Source: an uncultured Bacillota bacterium
GTDB taxonomy: Bacteria; Bacillota; Clostridia; Christensenellales; UBA1242
NCBI GenBank assembly: GCA_900545735.1
Contig: URAC01000040.1
Span: forward strand, 1 to 8,181
DNA: 8,181 nt
Direction: 5' to 3'
The translations under genes were made by a program, and so were the position numbers. The notes under the pieces are model-generated. The model was not told the origin of the DNA and ran no database searches. It saw only the letters and a list, made by a program, of their open reading frames with translations. This document shows, one piece after another, positions 1-5,898 of this stretch (within the stretch, counting starts at the first letter, position 1; each line of letters opens with the position of its first letter).

Positions 1-47
1 GAGATCATGCCTAGTCTCGTGGGCTCGGAGATGTGTATAAGAGACAG
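1..47 (+). other. Sequencing adapter (Nextera i7 side), not biological
   Basis: Bases 29-47 are the 19-nt Tn5 mosaic end AGATGTGTATAAGAGACAG. They are preceded by the Nextera read-2 adapter segment GTCTCGTGGGCTCGG (14-28), an 8-nt index CATGCCTA (6-13) and the last bases of the P7 primer (GAGAT, 1-5). The index matches Nextera N706 (sample-sheet form TAGGCATG). Genuine genomic sequence begins at 48. The adapter removed the -35 region of the first gene's promoter. Confidence 0.98.
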
Positions 48-51
48 GTTG

Positions 52-60
52 TGTTATACT
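52..60 (+). promoter_or_regulatory. Partial extended -10 promoter of the AT-hook membrane protein gene
   Basis: TGTTATACT (52-60) is an extended -10 element: TG, one base, then TATACT, which matches 5 of 6 consensus bases. The matching -35 would lie around 33-38, where the sequence is adapter, so it was lost at the tagmentation site. Expected transcription start is about 67, giving a leader of about 26 nt that contains AGGAGG at 82-87, five bases before the ATG at 93. Seen: the -10 and the ribosome site. Inferred: the start point. Confidence 0.6.
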
Positions 61-92
61 AATTTCAACATATATTATTTTAGGAGGTTTTT

Positions 93-2318
93 ATGCGTCT
101 GGGGGTAAACATTTTTAATTCAATCGTAGAATTTTTTCAAAATGTTGGAGAAACATTGACATTGGAATATATGTTGTATGGATTTATAGCGCTCGAAGTG
201 CTTTTAATCATCGTTTTTTCAGTTATTATTCACAATGTTTATGAGCTCAAATTAATCAGAGCAATAGATAAAATCAATGGATATTTGTATAACAATCAAT
301 ACATAGACGAAACAAATCTTATTGAATTTAATAATAGAATGAAAAAAGTGCCAAAAACATTGAGATATCATTGGCAACAATATATGTTGTATAGAGAACA
401 CAGCCCAAGTTATTATATGTCAATAGAGAATTGTATTGATAGACCTATTAAATCAAGCGCTTTTGGAACAAACATTAAAGTTGTTAAAATTTTAGGCTAT
501 ATTCTTTCAATGATAAGTTTAATCCTTAGTTGTGGTGCACTTGCTCTTAGTGGCTCAACTGGAGCAGGTTTTTATGTTGCAGCACTTACAACTCCAGTTT
601 TAATTTTAGTTATAAACAGCATTTTTGTATTGGCTTTGCAAATTAAAAAATCAACAAACCTTTCAGACTTATATCAAACTTTCCATATTTTTGATAGATT
701 TATTGACAAAGCAGTTGCAACCCTCCCTGAATATGTTGACTATGAAGTTTTATTCACAAGAGCAGAAATTAAGAAGGGCATTCCAGTATTGAATGAATAT
801 ATCGAAAAACGTCAACTTCAAGAACAAGAAGAAATGAAGCGTGCTAGATTGAATGCTGTCGAACACGAACAATATAATTTTGAAGCAGCAGGAGATAAAG
901 GCACATTGGTTCTTGAAAGAGCTATGAAAGAAACAGAAACTTTCATCAACTTGAAACATCGTTTAATGACTGAAATTGAGCAACTTGAAGGCGAAATGGA
1001 AAGCATTAAAAGGACTTATGATAATAAAACAAAAGATTATCAAAAGAACACTCAAACTGCTAGAGAGAATATTGATAGGCTTCGTGAACAGATGGAAGCA
1101 ACCACAAATAGGATTGAAAGCAATTACATTAGAAAACAACAAACTGATGAAGTTAAGAAACTTGAACAATTAGATAGAGACCAAGATGATGCAACATTGA
1201 GATACAATCAAGAAATCAATTCTCTTACAGAAGAAGTTAATAAGAGAAAAGAAGAACTTGAAGAAGGCAGAAAATATGTTGAAAGCGCAATGCTTGCAGA
1301 ATATAAGACCTTTGCTAACAAAGTGTTTAAAGATGTTCGCGCTGATGTTGATAAGAGAGTTAAAGACGAGCGTGACGAACTTGTAAATTCAAGAGAAATG
1401 GTCATATCCGAACTTGAAAACTCATTGTCTGAAGTTGAAAAACTTGAAAAAGAAAATTCCGAATTAAAAAATAAATTAGGAATTAAAGACGCAGAATATA
1501 AAGATGAACTTTCCAAGAGAGAACAAGAAATTAAATCTAAAGAGAAATTTTATTCTCAAGTTTTAAAGGAAACGGCTGAAAAAGCGCAACTTGCACTCGG
1601 CGAGAAAATCAATAAAGAACCTGAATATGATGAGTATGGCGGTTATTATGATGAAGAAGGATATTACAGATACAAAAATGGCACATACTATGACCCAGAA
1701 GGCAACTATCACGATGAATTTGGTGGCATCATAGATGTAAATGGAGTATATCACGCACCAGAAAGCAAAGAAGCTCAAGCTGAAGAAATAAAAGAAGAGG
1801 CTAAAGAAGAACCTGCTGAAATTCAAGAAGAATTGCCACAAGAAGCAGAAGAATTGCCAGCAGAAACTGAAGAGGCTAAAGAAGAACCTGCAAAAAAACG
1901 CGGTCGTCCAAGAAAAGAAACTGTTGAAGAAGAAAACAAGCCAGCAGGCAAACGCGGAAGACCTAAAAAGGTTGTTGAAAATGAAGAACCAAAACCTGCA
2001 GGCAAACGCGGTCGTCCAAGAAAAGAAACAACTGAAGAAGCAGAGCCTAAATCAGCGGGCAAGCGCGGTCGCCCAAGAAAAGAGCCGGTTGAAGAAGAAA
2101 ATAAACAAGCGGGCAAGCGTGGCAGACCAAGAAAGGAAACTACAGGAGAAGAAACTCCTAAGCCAGCAGGCAAACGCGGAAGGCCTAAAAAGAACAATAT
2201 TGATGAAGAGTTGAAAAAAGTTGAAGAAAAGTTAAAGCAACAAAATGACTTGTTAAAACAACAACAACAAGCATTAAATGAAACGATTAACAACGCTGAC
2301 AATGATGAAAACAACTAA
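93..2318 (+). CDS. Membrane-anchored coiled-coil protein with six C-terminal AT-hooks
   Basis: This gene encodes 741 aa and starts at ATG 93 behind a perfect AGGAGG (82-87, spacing 5). I do not recognise a named family. Domains in order are: an N-terminal TM segment (about 27-47); a soluble stretch (about 50-128); a TM hairpin (about 131-152 and 160-182); a long charged heptad-type coiled coil (about 235-500); a Tyr/Asp/Gly repeat patch (509-554); a Glu/Ala/Pro-rich linker (555-600); six AT-hooks with RGRP cores beginning at residues 603, 621, 639, 658, 676 and 695; and a Gln-rich helix (702-730). An AT-hook core (GRP flanked by Lys/Arg) inserts into the minor groove of AT-rich DNA, so the C-terminus is predicted to be cytoplasmic and DNA-binding. 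A role as a membrane-nucleoid tether or in chromosome organisation is inference. The gene stands alone as a transcription unit, with its own promoter remnant and a terminator directly after the stop. The reading frame is firm; the function is open. Confidence 0.9.
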   Translation: MRLGVNIFNSIVEFFQNVGETLTLEYMLYGFIALEVLLIIVFSVIIHNVYELKLIRAIDKINGYLYNNQYIDETNLIEFNNRMKKVPKTLRYHWQQYMLYREHSPSYYMSIENCIDRPIKSSAFGTNIKVVKILGYILSMISLILSCGALALSGSTGAGFYVAALTTPVLILVINSIFVLALQIKKSTNLSDLYQTFHIFDRFIDKAVATLPEYVDYEVLFTRAEIKKGIPVLNEYIEKRQLQEQEEMKRARLNAVEHEQYNFEAAGDKGTLVLERAMKETETFINLKHRLMTEIEQLEGEMESIKRTYDNKTKDYQKNTQTARENIDRLREQMEATTNRIESNYIRKQQTDEVKKLEQLDRDQDDATLRYNQEINSLTEEVNKRKEELEEGRKYVESAMLAEYKTFANKVFKDVRADVDKRVKDERDELVNSREMVISELENSLSEVEKLEKENSELKNKLGIKDAEYKDELSKREQEIKSKEKFYSQVLKETAEKAQLALGEKINKEPEYDEYGGYYDEEGYYRYKNGTYYDPEGNYHDEFGGIIDVNGVYHAPESKEAQAEEIKEEAKEEPAEIQEELPQEAEELPAETEEAKEEPAKKRGRPRKETVEEENKPAGKRGRPKKVVENEEPKPAGKRGRPRKETTEEAEPKSAGKRGRPRKEPVEEENKQAGKRGRPRKETTGEETPKPAGKRGRPKKNNIDEELKKVEEKLKQQNDLLKQQQQALNETINNADNDENN
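1617..1754 (+). repeat. Tyr/Asp/Gly-rich short-period protein repeat
   Basis: Residues 509-554 of the AT-hook protein form degenerate units of about 7-8 residues. They can be read as YDEYGGY, YDEEGYYR, YKNGTY, YDPEGNYH, DEFGGII and DVNGVYH. Each carries an Asp/Asn-x-x-Gly or similar turn followed by aromatic or hydrophobic residues. The pattern superficially resembles eukaryotic OCRE octamer repeats, but homology cannot be claimed by eye. It separates the coiled coil from the acidic linker and hooks, and could be a beta-rich spacer or an interaction module. Confidence 0.6.
1893..2192 (+). repeat. Six AT-hook repeats (KRGRPRK / KRGRPKK) with 18-19-residue period
   Basis: Six copies of K-R-G-R-P-[RK]-K recur at intervals of 18, 18, 19, 18 and 19 residues, that is 54-57 bp. 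Linkers are acidic (for example VEEENKPAG and TEEAEPKSAG). The DNA copies have diverged at synonymous sites: the GRP codons are variously GGT CGT CCA, GGA AGA CCT, GGT CGC CCA, GGC AGA CCA and GGA AGG CCT. The protein motif is therefore held constant while the DNA drifts. Linkers 1 and 4, and linkers 3 and 5, resemble each other, which suggests an older block duplication. This is a coding repeat and not a CRISPR array. Confidence 0.9.
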
Positions 2319-2319
2319 T

Positions 2320-2347
2320 AAAATCTCCCTTAATTGGGAGATTTTTT
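2320..2347 (+). terminator. Intrinsic terminator after the AT-hook protein gene
   Basis: AAAATCTCCC (2320-2329) pairs perfectly with GGGAGATTTT (2336-2345) around the loop TTAATT, and a run of six T begins at 2342. It starts two bases after the TAA stop at 2316-2318, so the first gene is probably monocistronic on its 3' side. Confidence 0.88.
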
Positions 2348-2380
2348 ATGTCTATAAATTAGAAAATTGATTATAAAAAT

Positions 2381-2412
2381 TAATTTCAAATTTTTAAAAT
2401 AGATTGAAATTA
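2381..2412. repeat. 9-bp inverted repeat upstream of the lipoprotein gene, possible operator
   Basis: TAATTTCAA (2381-2389) is the exact reverse complement of TTGAAATTA (2404-2412), separated by 14 bases. The right arm ends one base before the candidate -35 box TTGTCA (2414-2419). That is a position where a dimeric regulator or an UP-like element could act. There is no T-run after the right arm, so it is not a terminator. In DNA this AT-rich, chance inverted repeats of this size do occur. Confidence 0.35.
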
Positions 2413-2413
2413 T

Positions 2414-2441
2414 TTGTCATATAATAAATTTGTGGTAAATT
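2414..2441 (+). promoter_or_regulatory. Candidate promoter of the lipoprotein gene, nearly leaderless
   Basis: TTGTCA (2414-2419, 5 of 6 consensus) is followed after 16 bases by TAAATT (2436-2441, 4 of 6), which has an extended TG motif at 2433-2434. This places the transcript start at about 2448-2450, essentially on the ATG at 2450. A competing reading uses TATAAT at 2420-2425 without a good -35 and gives an 18-nt leader. Neither reading leaves room for a recognisable Shine-Dalgarno site. Confidence 0.45.
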
Positions 2442-2449
2442 ATAAGAGT

Positions 2450-3289
2450 ATGAAAAAATTTTTGCTAGTTATAACATTATTTATGAGTATGGTTATGTTT
2501 TGTGGCTGTTCAACAGCTGAAATGTTAGTAAAAGAAAATACTGACGGCTCTATTGATGTTTTCTATGCTATTGAATTGAAAGTTGAAGACTTGCTTGAAA
2601 GTGGCGATATCACTGAAGAAGACTATACCAAGATGAAATCTGCTGTTGAAACAAAAGCATCTGAATTAATTGCAAAAAGCAAGTCCGAATTTAGATTTAA
2701 TATTGCAAAATGGTATAGCAAAGGCGTGTTAACGGATACCGAACGAGCAAATATGTTTAATCAGTTAACCATCTATACAGGCTGGACTCAAAATGTTTTT
2801 GCTGTTAAATATCATTTTGAAAATGAAAAAGCTTATAATGTTTATGCAAATTATGGCGAAGATGTTGAAGTTATAAAATCAAGTGAAAAGAATTTATTTA
2901 CAACAAAATATTCTGAAAAAGTGTTGAACAGTTTTGGACGAACAAGAACTATATTTGGCGGACAAACCGCATTTGAATACTTTAACAATGAGATAAACAA
3001 TTATTTAACTGCAAATTTTAGCGAAGAAGTGATTAGTAAATTTCCTCAATTTGAGATGATTTATTCTTATCTAACAACAAGTTCAAGGCTTCACTCAGAC
3101 GCTGACCAAGTGGCTAAAACAAGTGAAGGAACCATTCATAGTTGGAGAATAACAGAAGAAAATTCAGACCGTTTGATAGAATTTTATACGCTTTCTGCAA
3201 ATCCTATGATTTGGTATATTCTTGCGTTGACAATTTGCTTCATTTTCATAGCAATTTACTTGATTGTCTTATATTTTAAAAAGAAATAG
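2450..3289 (+). CDS. Predicted lipoprotein with C-terminal transmembrane anchor
   Basis: From ATG 2450 this encodes 279 aa. The N-terminus MKKFLLVITLFMSMVMFCGC is a lipoprotein signal peptide, with Lys2-Lys3, a hydrophobic core and lipidated Cys at residue 20. The frame is open upstream to a TTG at 2414, but that start would put 12 polar residues before the signal peptide and falls inside the promoter, so it is rejected. Residues 21-250 form a mixed alpha/beta extracytoplasmic domain that opens with a KENTDGSIDVFYAIEL-type strand. This and the overall architecture recall LppM / DUF3153-like lipoproteins, but that assignment is tentative. A TM helix (about 253-276) and KKK end the protein, so it is held in the membrane at both ends. 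No Shine-Dalgarno site is visible. It lies between a terminator and the dnaB operon promoter, and its substrate or partner is unknown. Confidence 0.88.
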   Translation: MKKFLLVITLFMSMVMFCGCSTAEMLVKENTDGSIDVFYAIELKVEDLLESGDITEEDYTKMKSAVETKASELIAKSKSEFRFNIAKWYSKGVLTDTERANMFNQLTIYTGWTQNVFAVKYHFENEKAYNVYANYGEDVEVIKSSEKNLFTTKYSEKVLNSFGRTRTIFGGQTAFEYFNNEINNYLTANFSEEVISKFPQFEMIYSYLTTSSRLHSDADQVAKTSEGTIHSWRITEENSDRLIEFYTLSANPMIWYILALTICFIFIAIYLIVLYFKKK

Positions 3290-3313
3290 TCAATTTTTAA
3301 CAAAATAAAAATT

Positions 3314-3341
3314 TTGACAAATTCATTTTATATGTTATAAT
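3314..3341 (+). promoter_or_regulatory. Consensus extended -10 sigma-A promoter of the small membrane protein-dnaB operon
   Basis: A perfect TTGACA (3314-3319), a 16-bp spacer, a TGT extension (3333-3335) and a perfect TATAAT (3336-3341) form the best promoter in the window. The ATG of the next gene starts at 3348, seven bases after the -10 box. That is where transcription would normally begin, so the mRNA is predicted to start at or within a base or two of the AUG. Confidence 0.85.
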
Positions 3342-3347
3342 CACGCT

Positions 3348-3614
3348 ATGTTAATAGATAGAAATCAAAAACATAAACTCAAAAAAGATATCAAATGGAG
3401 AATGGTAACATTATTGTTGTCAATTCCCTTTGGAGCAGGTTTTGCCGTTTTGTTTTATGCTGTTGGGCTAAACATTGGATTGCAAATATTTTTAACTGTC
3501 TTATGTTGGGGAGCGGTGTATCTTGGAATTTTGCTAATAATTTGGCTGATTAAAAAAGGCATCGCTAAACGTAATTTAAACAAACCTAAGAAAAGGGACC
3601 CTTTTGCTGATTAG
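3348..3614 (+). CDS. Small two-TM membrane protein cotranscribed with dnaB
   Basis: This encodes 88 aa of unknown function. A basic N-terminus (residues 1-18, rich in Lys/Arg/His) is followed by two TM helices (about 19-41 and 44-68) and a basic cytoplasmic tail ending in KKRDPFAD. By the positive-inside rule both ends are cytoplasmic. No Shine-Dalgarno site precedes ATG 3348, and the upstream promoter predicts a leaderless message. The next in-frame ATG (3402, Met19) has GGAG only two bases away, too close to work well, and starting there would remove the basic N-terminus. The stop is 16 bases before dnaB, whose start has its own GAGG, so the two form an operon. In many Firmicutes rplI and gdpP precede dnaB; here this small protein takes that place. 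Confidence 0.8.
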   Translation: MLIDRNQKHKLKKDIKWRMVTLLLSIPFGAGFAVLFYAVGLNIGLQIFLTVLCWGAVYLGILLIIWLIKKGIAKRNLNKPKKRDPFAD

Positions 3615-3630
3615 CAATTTGTGAGGAAGT

Positions 3631-5127
3631 ATGGAAAAGAAAGAAGAAAGTAGTTTTAAAATAATGCCACATAGCATCGAAGCAGAGCAATCTGTTTTGG
3701 GCGCTATGATGATAAATAACGAAGTGCCTATTGAAGTTGTTAACACTTTAAAAGAAAGTGATTTTTATGCACACGCTCACGCACAGATTTATGCTGTGAT
3801 GCAAGAATTATATAGGGCAAATAAACCTATAGATTTTGTCACTTTAACTGATGCTTTGGAAAAATCAGGGCAACTTGAAGAGGTTGGTGGCATTGAATAT
3901 TTAACCGCCTTGACAAATGTTTTGCCATCGGCAGCAAACTATAAGCATTATGTTGACATTGTTAAAAGGGATTCATTATTTAGAAAAATAATTGAATGTG
4001 GTAGAGAAATCACAGAAAAAGGCTACAATGCAACAGATAAAGAAGAACTTTTAAAATTTGCAGAAAAACAAATATTTGATATCTCCGAACAAGAAGATGT
4101 TTCCAATCTTGAACATATCGACAATGCGTTGAAACAAGTTATTGACAAGTTTGATGCAATAGCAAAAGACCCAACTTGTTTAAGAGGATTGTCAACTGGC
4201 TTTGATGATTTGGATAGAATTACAAATGGGCTTCAAAATTCAGATTTAATTTTGATTGCTGCTCGTCCTGGCGCAGGCAAAACTTCACTTGCTATGAACA
4301 TTGCAAATAACGTTGCTTTGTCAGGCAAAAAGAATGTTGCTATCTTCTCACTTGAAATGCCTAAAACTCAACTTGCACAAAGAGCGGTTTGTTCAATAGC
4401 GGGCGTAAGTATGGAAAAGGCATTGAAGGGAAAATTGTCCGTTGATGAATGGAAGGCAATGCTCAGTGCAAGCAAAAAACTTTCCGAAGCAAACATCTTT
4501 ATTGATGACTCAAGTATGACAACGCCTATCGATATTCTTTCTAAATGTAGAAGAATTAAGCGCGAAAAAGGCCTTGATTTAATTATGATAGACTATTTGC
4601 AACTTATGTCTACAGGAAACAAAAAGGTCGAAAATAGGCAGTTGGAAATAAGCGAAATGACAAGAATGTTGAAAATTGCTGCTCGTGAACTCAATGTTCC
4701 AATCTTGCTATTGTCGCAATTATCGCGTGCTGTTGACTCTCGTCAAAATCATAGACCTATTTTGTCAGACTTGCGTGAAAGTGGAGCGATTGAACAAGAT
4801 GCTGATATTGTTATGTTTGTTTATCGTCCAGATTTATATAACGATGTTCCTTCAGAAGATGAACCTGGCGTTTGCGAAATAATAATTGCAAAACATAGAA
4901 ATGGACCATTAGACACAATAAAAGTTAGATGGATTGGAGAAACAACAAGTTTTGCTAACTTATCATATAAACCTAAAAAATCAATTTCAAAAGACCCACA
5001 AACAGTTATTGCAAACACTTTTGAGAATGAAGAACAGTCAGATTATTATGATGAAGAAGTGCCTCCACCAGAAGATGAAGAGGTGCCGCCATTTGACATA
5101 AACGATTTAGATGATATTTTTGATTAA
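3631..5127 (+). CDS. dnaB: Replicative DNA helicase DnaB
   Basis: DnaB (DnaC in Bacillus naming) is the hexameric 5'-3' helicase that unwinds the replication fork and recruits primase. The 498-aa product has the DnaB N-terminal helical domain (about 12-115, from PHSIEAEQSVLGAMM), a linker helix, and the RecA-like ATPase domain (about 183-445). Visible motifs are Walker A RPGAGKTS (Lys217, Thr218), the FSLEM catalytic glutamate (Glu242), Walker B LIMIDYLQL (Asp321), LLSQLSR (Gln363), SDLRESGAIEQDAD, and the KHRNG hairpin (421-425). No intein interrupts it. The start at ATG 3631 follows GAGG (3623-3626). The C-terminus is unusual: residues 465-498 contain 16 Asp/Glu and no Lys/Arg, include EEVPPPEDEEVPPF, and end DDIFD. 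It is the second gene of a two-gene operon closed by a strong terminator. Length and sequence fit a chromosomal helicase better than a phage copy. Confidence 0.98.
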   Translation: MEKKEESSFKIMPHSIEAEQSVLGAMMINNEVPIEVVNTLKESDFYAHAHAQIYAVMQELYRANKPIDFVTLTDALEKSGQLEEVGGIEYLTALTNVLPSAANYKHYVDIVKRDSLFRKIIECGREITEKGYNATDKEELLKFAEKQIFDISEQEDVSNLEHIDNALKQVIDKFDAIAKDPTCLRGLSTGFDDLDRITNGLQNSDLILIAARPGAGKTSLAMNIANNVALSGKKNVAIFSLEMPKTQLAQRAVCSIAGVSMEKALKGKLSVDEWKAMLSASKKLSEANIFIDDSSMTTPIDILSKCRRIKREKGLDLIMIDYLQLMSTGNKKVENRQLEISEMTRMLKIAARELNVPILLLSQLSRAVDSRQNHRPILSDLRESGAIEQDADIVMFVYRPDLYNDVPSEDEPGVCEIIIAKHRNGPLDTIKVRWIGETTSFANLSYKPKKSISKDPQTVIANTFENEEQSDYYDEEVPPPEDEEVPPFDINDLDDIFD

Positions 5128-5148
5128 AAATTTAAATAATTAATATTT

Positions 5149-5187
5149 AAAATCGACATTTTGTAAAAAATAAATGTCGATTTTTTT
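5149..5187 (+). terminator. Strong intrinsic terminator after dnaB
   Basis: AAAATCGACATTT (5149-5161) pairs perfectly over 13 bp with AAATGTCGATTTT (5172-5184) around a 10-nt A-rich loop, and seven T run from 5181 to 5187. It lies 21 bases after the dnaB stop and separates the replication operon from the following HTH gene. Confidence 0.9.
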
Positions 5188-5236
5188 GGATTTGTGTAGT
5201 ATTTTGTAAAAAACGCTTTGATTATTTTACAAAAAT
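5158..5236. repeat. Direct and inverted ATTTTGTAAAA repeats upstream of the HTH gene
   Basis: The 13-mer ATTTTGTAAAAAA occurs exactly at 5158-5170 (overlapping the dnaB terminator stem-loop) and at 5201-5213. An inverted copy, TTTTACAAAA, lies at 5225-5234 and pairs with 5202-5211 over 10 bp. A related short dyad TGTA-ATT-TACA sits at 5295-5305, on the expected transcription start of the HTH gene. Clustered copies directly ahead of a DNA-binding protein gene suggest operators. Pure base composition could explain part of this. Confidence 0.5.
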
Positions 5237-5259
5237 AGTTAAAATTATGGCAGTGTTAT

Positions 5260-5289
5260 TTGAAAGTGGTTTTTTATAAACCTTATAAT
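5260..5289 (+). promoter_or_regulatory. Sigma-A-type promoter of the HTH gene
   Basis: TTGAAA (5260-5265) and TATAAT (5284-5289) are separated by 18 bp. The predicted start is near 5296, giving a leader of about 23 nt with GGAGG (5310-5314) four bases before ATG 5319. The TGTAATTTACA dyad (5295-5305) covers the start point. Confidence 0.7.
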
Positions 5290-5318
5290 AAGTTTGTAAT
5301 TTACATTTTGGAGGAAAT

Positions 5319-5867
5319 ATGACATTAAAAATTTGGGCTAGAACACTGCTTACAATTCAAAAATATTTAGAAAGGATTTGCAAATCGATTGATGCGTGCA
5401 TAGAGAAAAGGGCTCTTGCTTCTTCTTATGTTAATAGCAAAAATTTTTATAAGAACGATTGCGCTTCGGTTGCTGATTGGATTATTGAAATGTCTGAAAG
5501 AAAAAAGCAACTCATCAATCTTAATATCATTTGCTTAAATGCTTTAAGAGGCATTGACAAGTCTTTTGCGAAAATTTTAGCACTTAAATATTTTAATCGA
5601 ATGTCAAGCGTGGACATCGCTAAAATAATGGAACTCAGTGAAAGAACATATTTTAGAAAATTAAATAATGCTCACGAGAGTTTTGAATCTTGGCTGATTG
5701 TTAACGGATATGACGCTAAATATTTTGAAGAAAATTTAAAAAATGAAGGTTGGATAACGGAAGTTTATTATGAAACTGAAAAACTTTATAATTGCAAAAT
5801 AACAAAAAATAATGTGCTTAATTTAAGCCCATTATATTTGGATAAAATTTATAGAATTGCAAGATAA
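5319..5867 (+). CDS. HTH protein resembling sigma region 4 / phage late regulator (ArpU-like)
   Basis: This encodes 182 aa from ATG 5319, with GGAGG at 5310-5314. The middle of the protein (about 82-126) reads as a sigma-70 region 4 type helix-turn-helix: the core ILALKYFNRMSS, then DIAKIMELSERTYFRKL with a recognition helix around 107-118, then a helical NNAHESFESWL. The N-terminal 75 residues are helical and basic, and the C-terminal 50 residues are unassigned. This arrangement is like the ArpU/RinA-type late regulators that sit just upstream of the terminase genes in Firmicutes phages. A terminase large subunit does follow, but 934 bp away and beyond a gene on the other strand. A small terminase subunit is a weaker alternative, since TerS usually has its HTH at the N-terminus. 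It has its own promoter and an upstream repeat cluster that may be its operator. HTH call good; phage role inferred from context. Confidence 0.75.
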   Translation: MTLKIWARTLLTIQKYLERICKSIDACIEKRALASSYVNSKNFYKNDCASVADWIIEMSERKKQLINLNIICLNALRGIDKSFAKILALKYFNRMSSVDIAKIMELSERTYFRKLNNAHESFESWLIVNGYDAKYFEENLKNEGWITEVYYETEKLYNCKITKNNVLNLSPLYLDKIYRIAR

Positions 5868-5898
5868 TTATTCTTCATATTCATAGTAATCTTGTTTT
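5860..5898 (+). terminator. Possible terminator of the HTH gene, inside the end of the convergent gene
   Basis: CAAGAT (5860-5865) pairs with ATCTTG (5889-5894). After one A-A mismatch the stem continues for five more pairs including a G-U (5867-5871 with 5883-5887). TTTT follows at 5895-5898, with more T-rich sequence beyond. The left arm overlaps the HTH gene's stop codon and the right arm lies in the last codons of the minus-strand gene. The stem is AT-rich and therefore weak, and there is no T-run on the minus strand. Confidence 0.35.

Noticed and set aside
1563..1841. 92-codon Phe-rich minus-strand open frame that looks like a membrane protein
   Set aside because: It is a mirror of Lys/Glu-rich codons in the coiled-coil gene; hydrophobicity is a composition effect.
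1893..2192. Regular 54-57 bp period suggestive of a CRISPR array
   Set aside because: The unit is coding, in frame, imperfect at DNA level and has no unique spacers.
1823..2314. 163-codon minus-strand open frame opposite the AT-hook region
   Set aside because: It is the antisense of a repetitive, biased coding region, has a low-complexity Ser/Phe/Leu product and no ribosome site.
2414..2449. Upstream TTG start for the lipoprotein gene
   Set aside because: It would add 12 polar residues ahead of a clean lipoprotein signal peptide and lies in the promoter; ATG 2450 fits better.
3292..3315. Hairpin AATTTTT/AAAAATT after the lipoprotein gene as a terminator
   Set aside because: The seven-pair stem is entirely A-T with only four T after it and overlaps the next -35 box; too weak to call.
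4676..4882. 68-codon open frame inside dnaB in another frame
   Set aside because: It overlaps conserved DnaB motifs and has no independent signal; shadow of dnaB.
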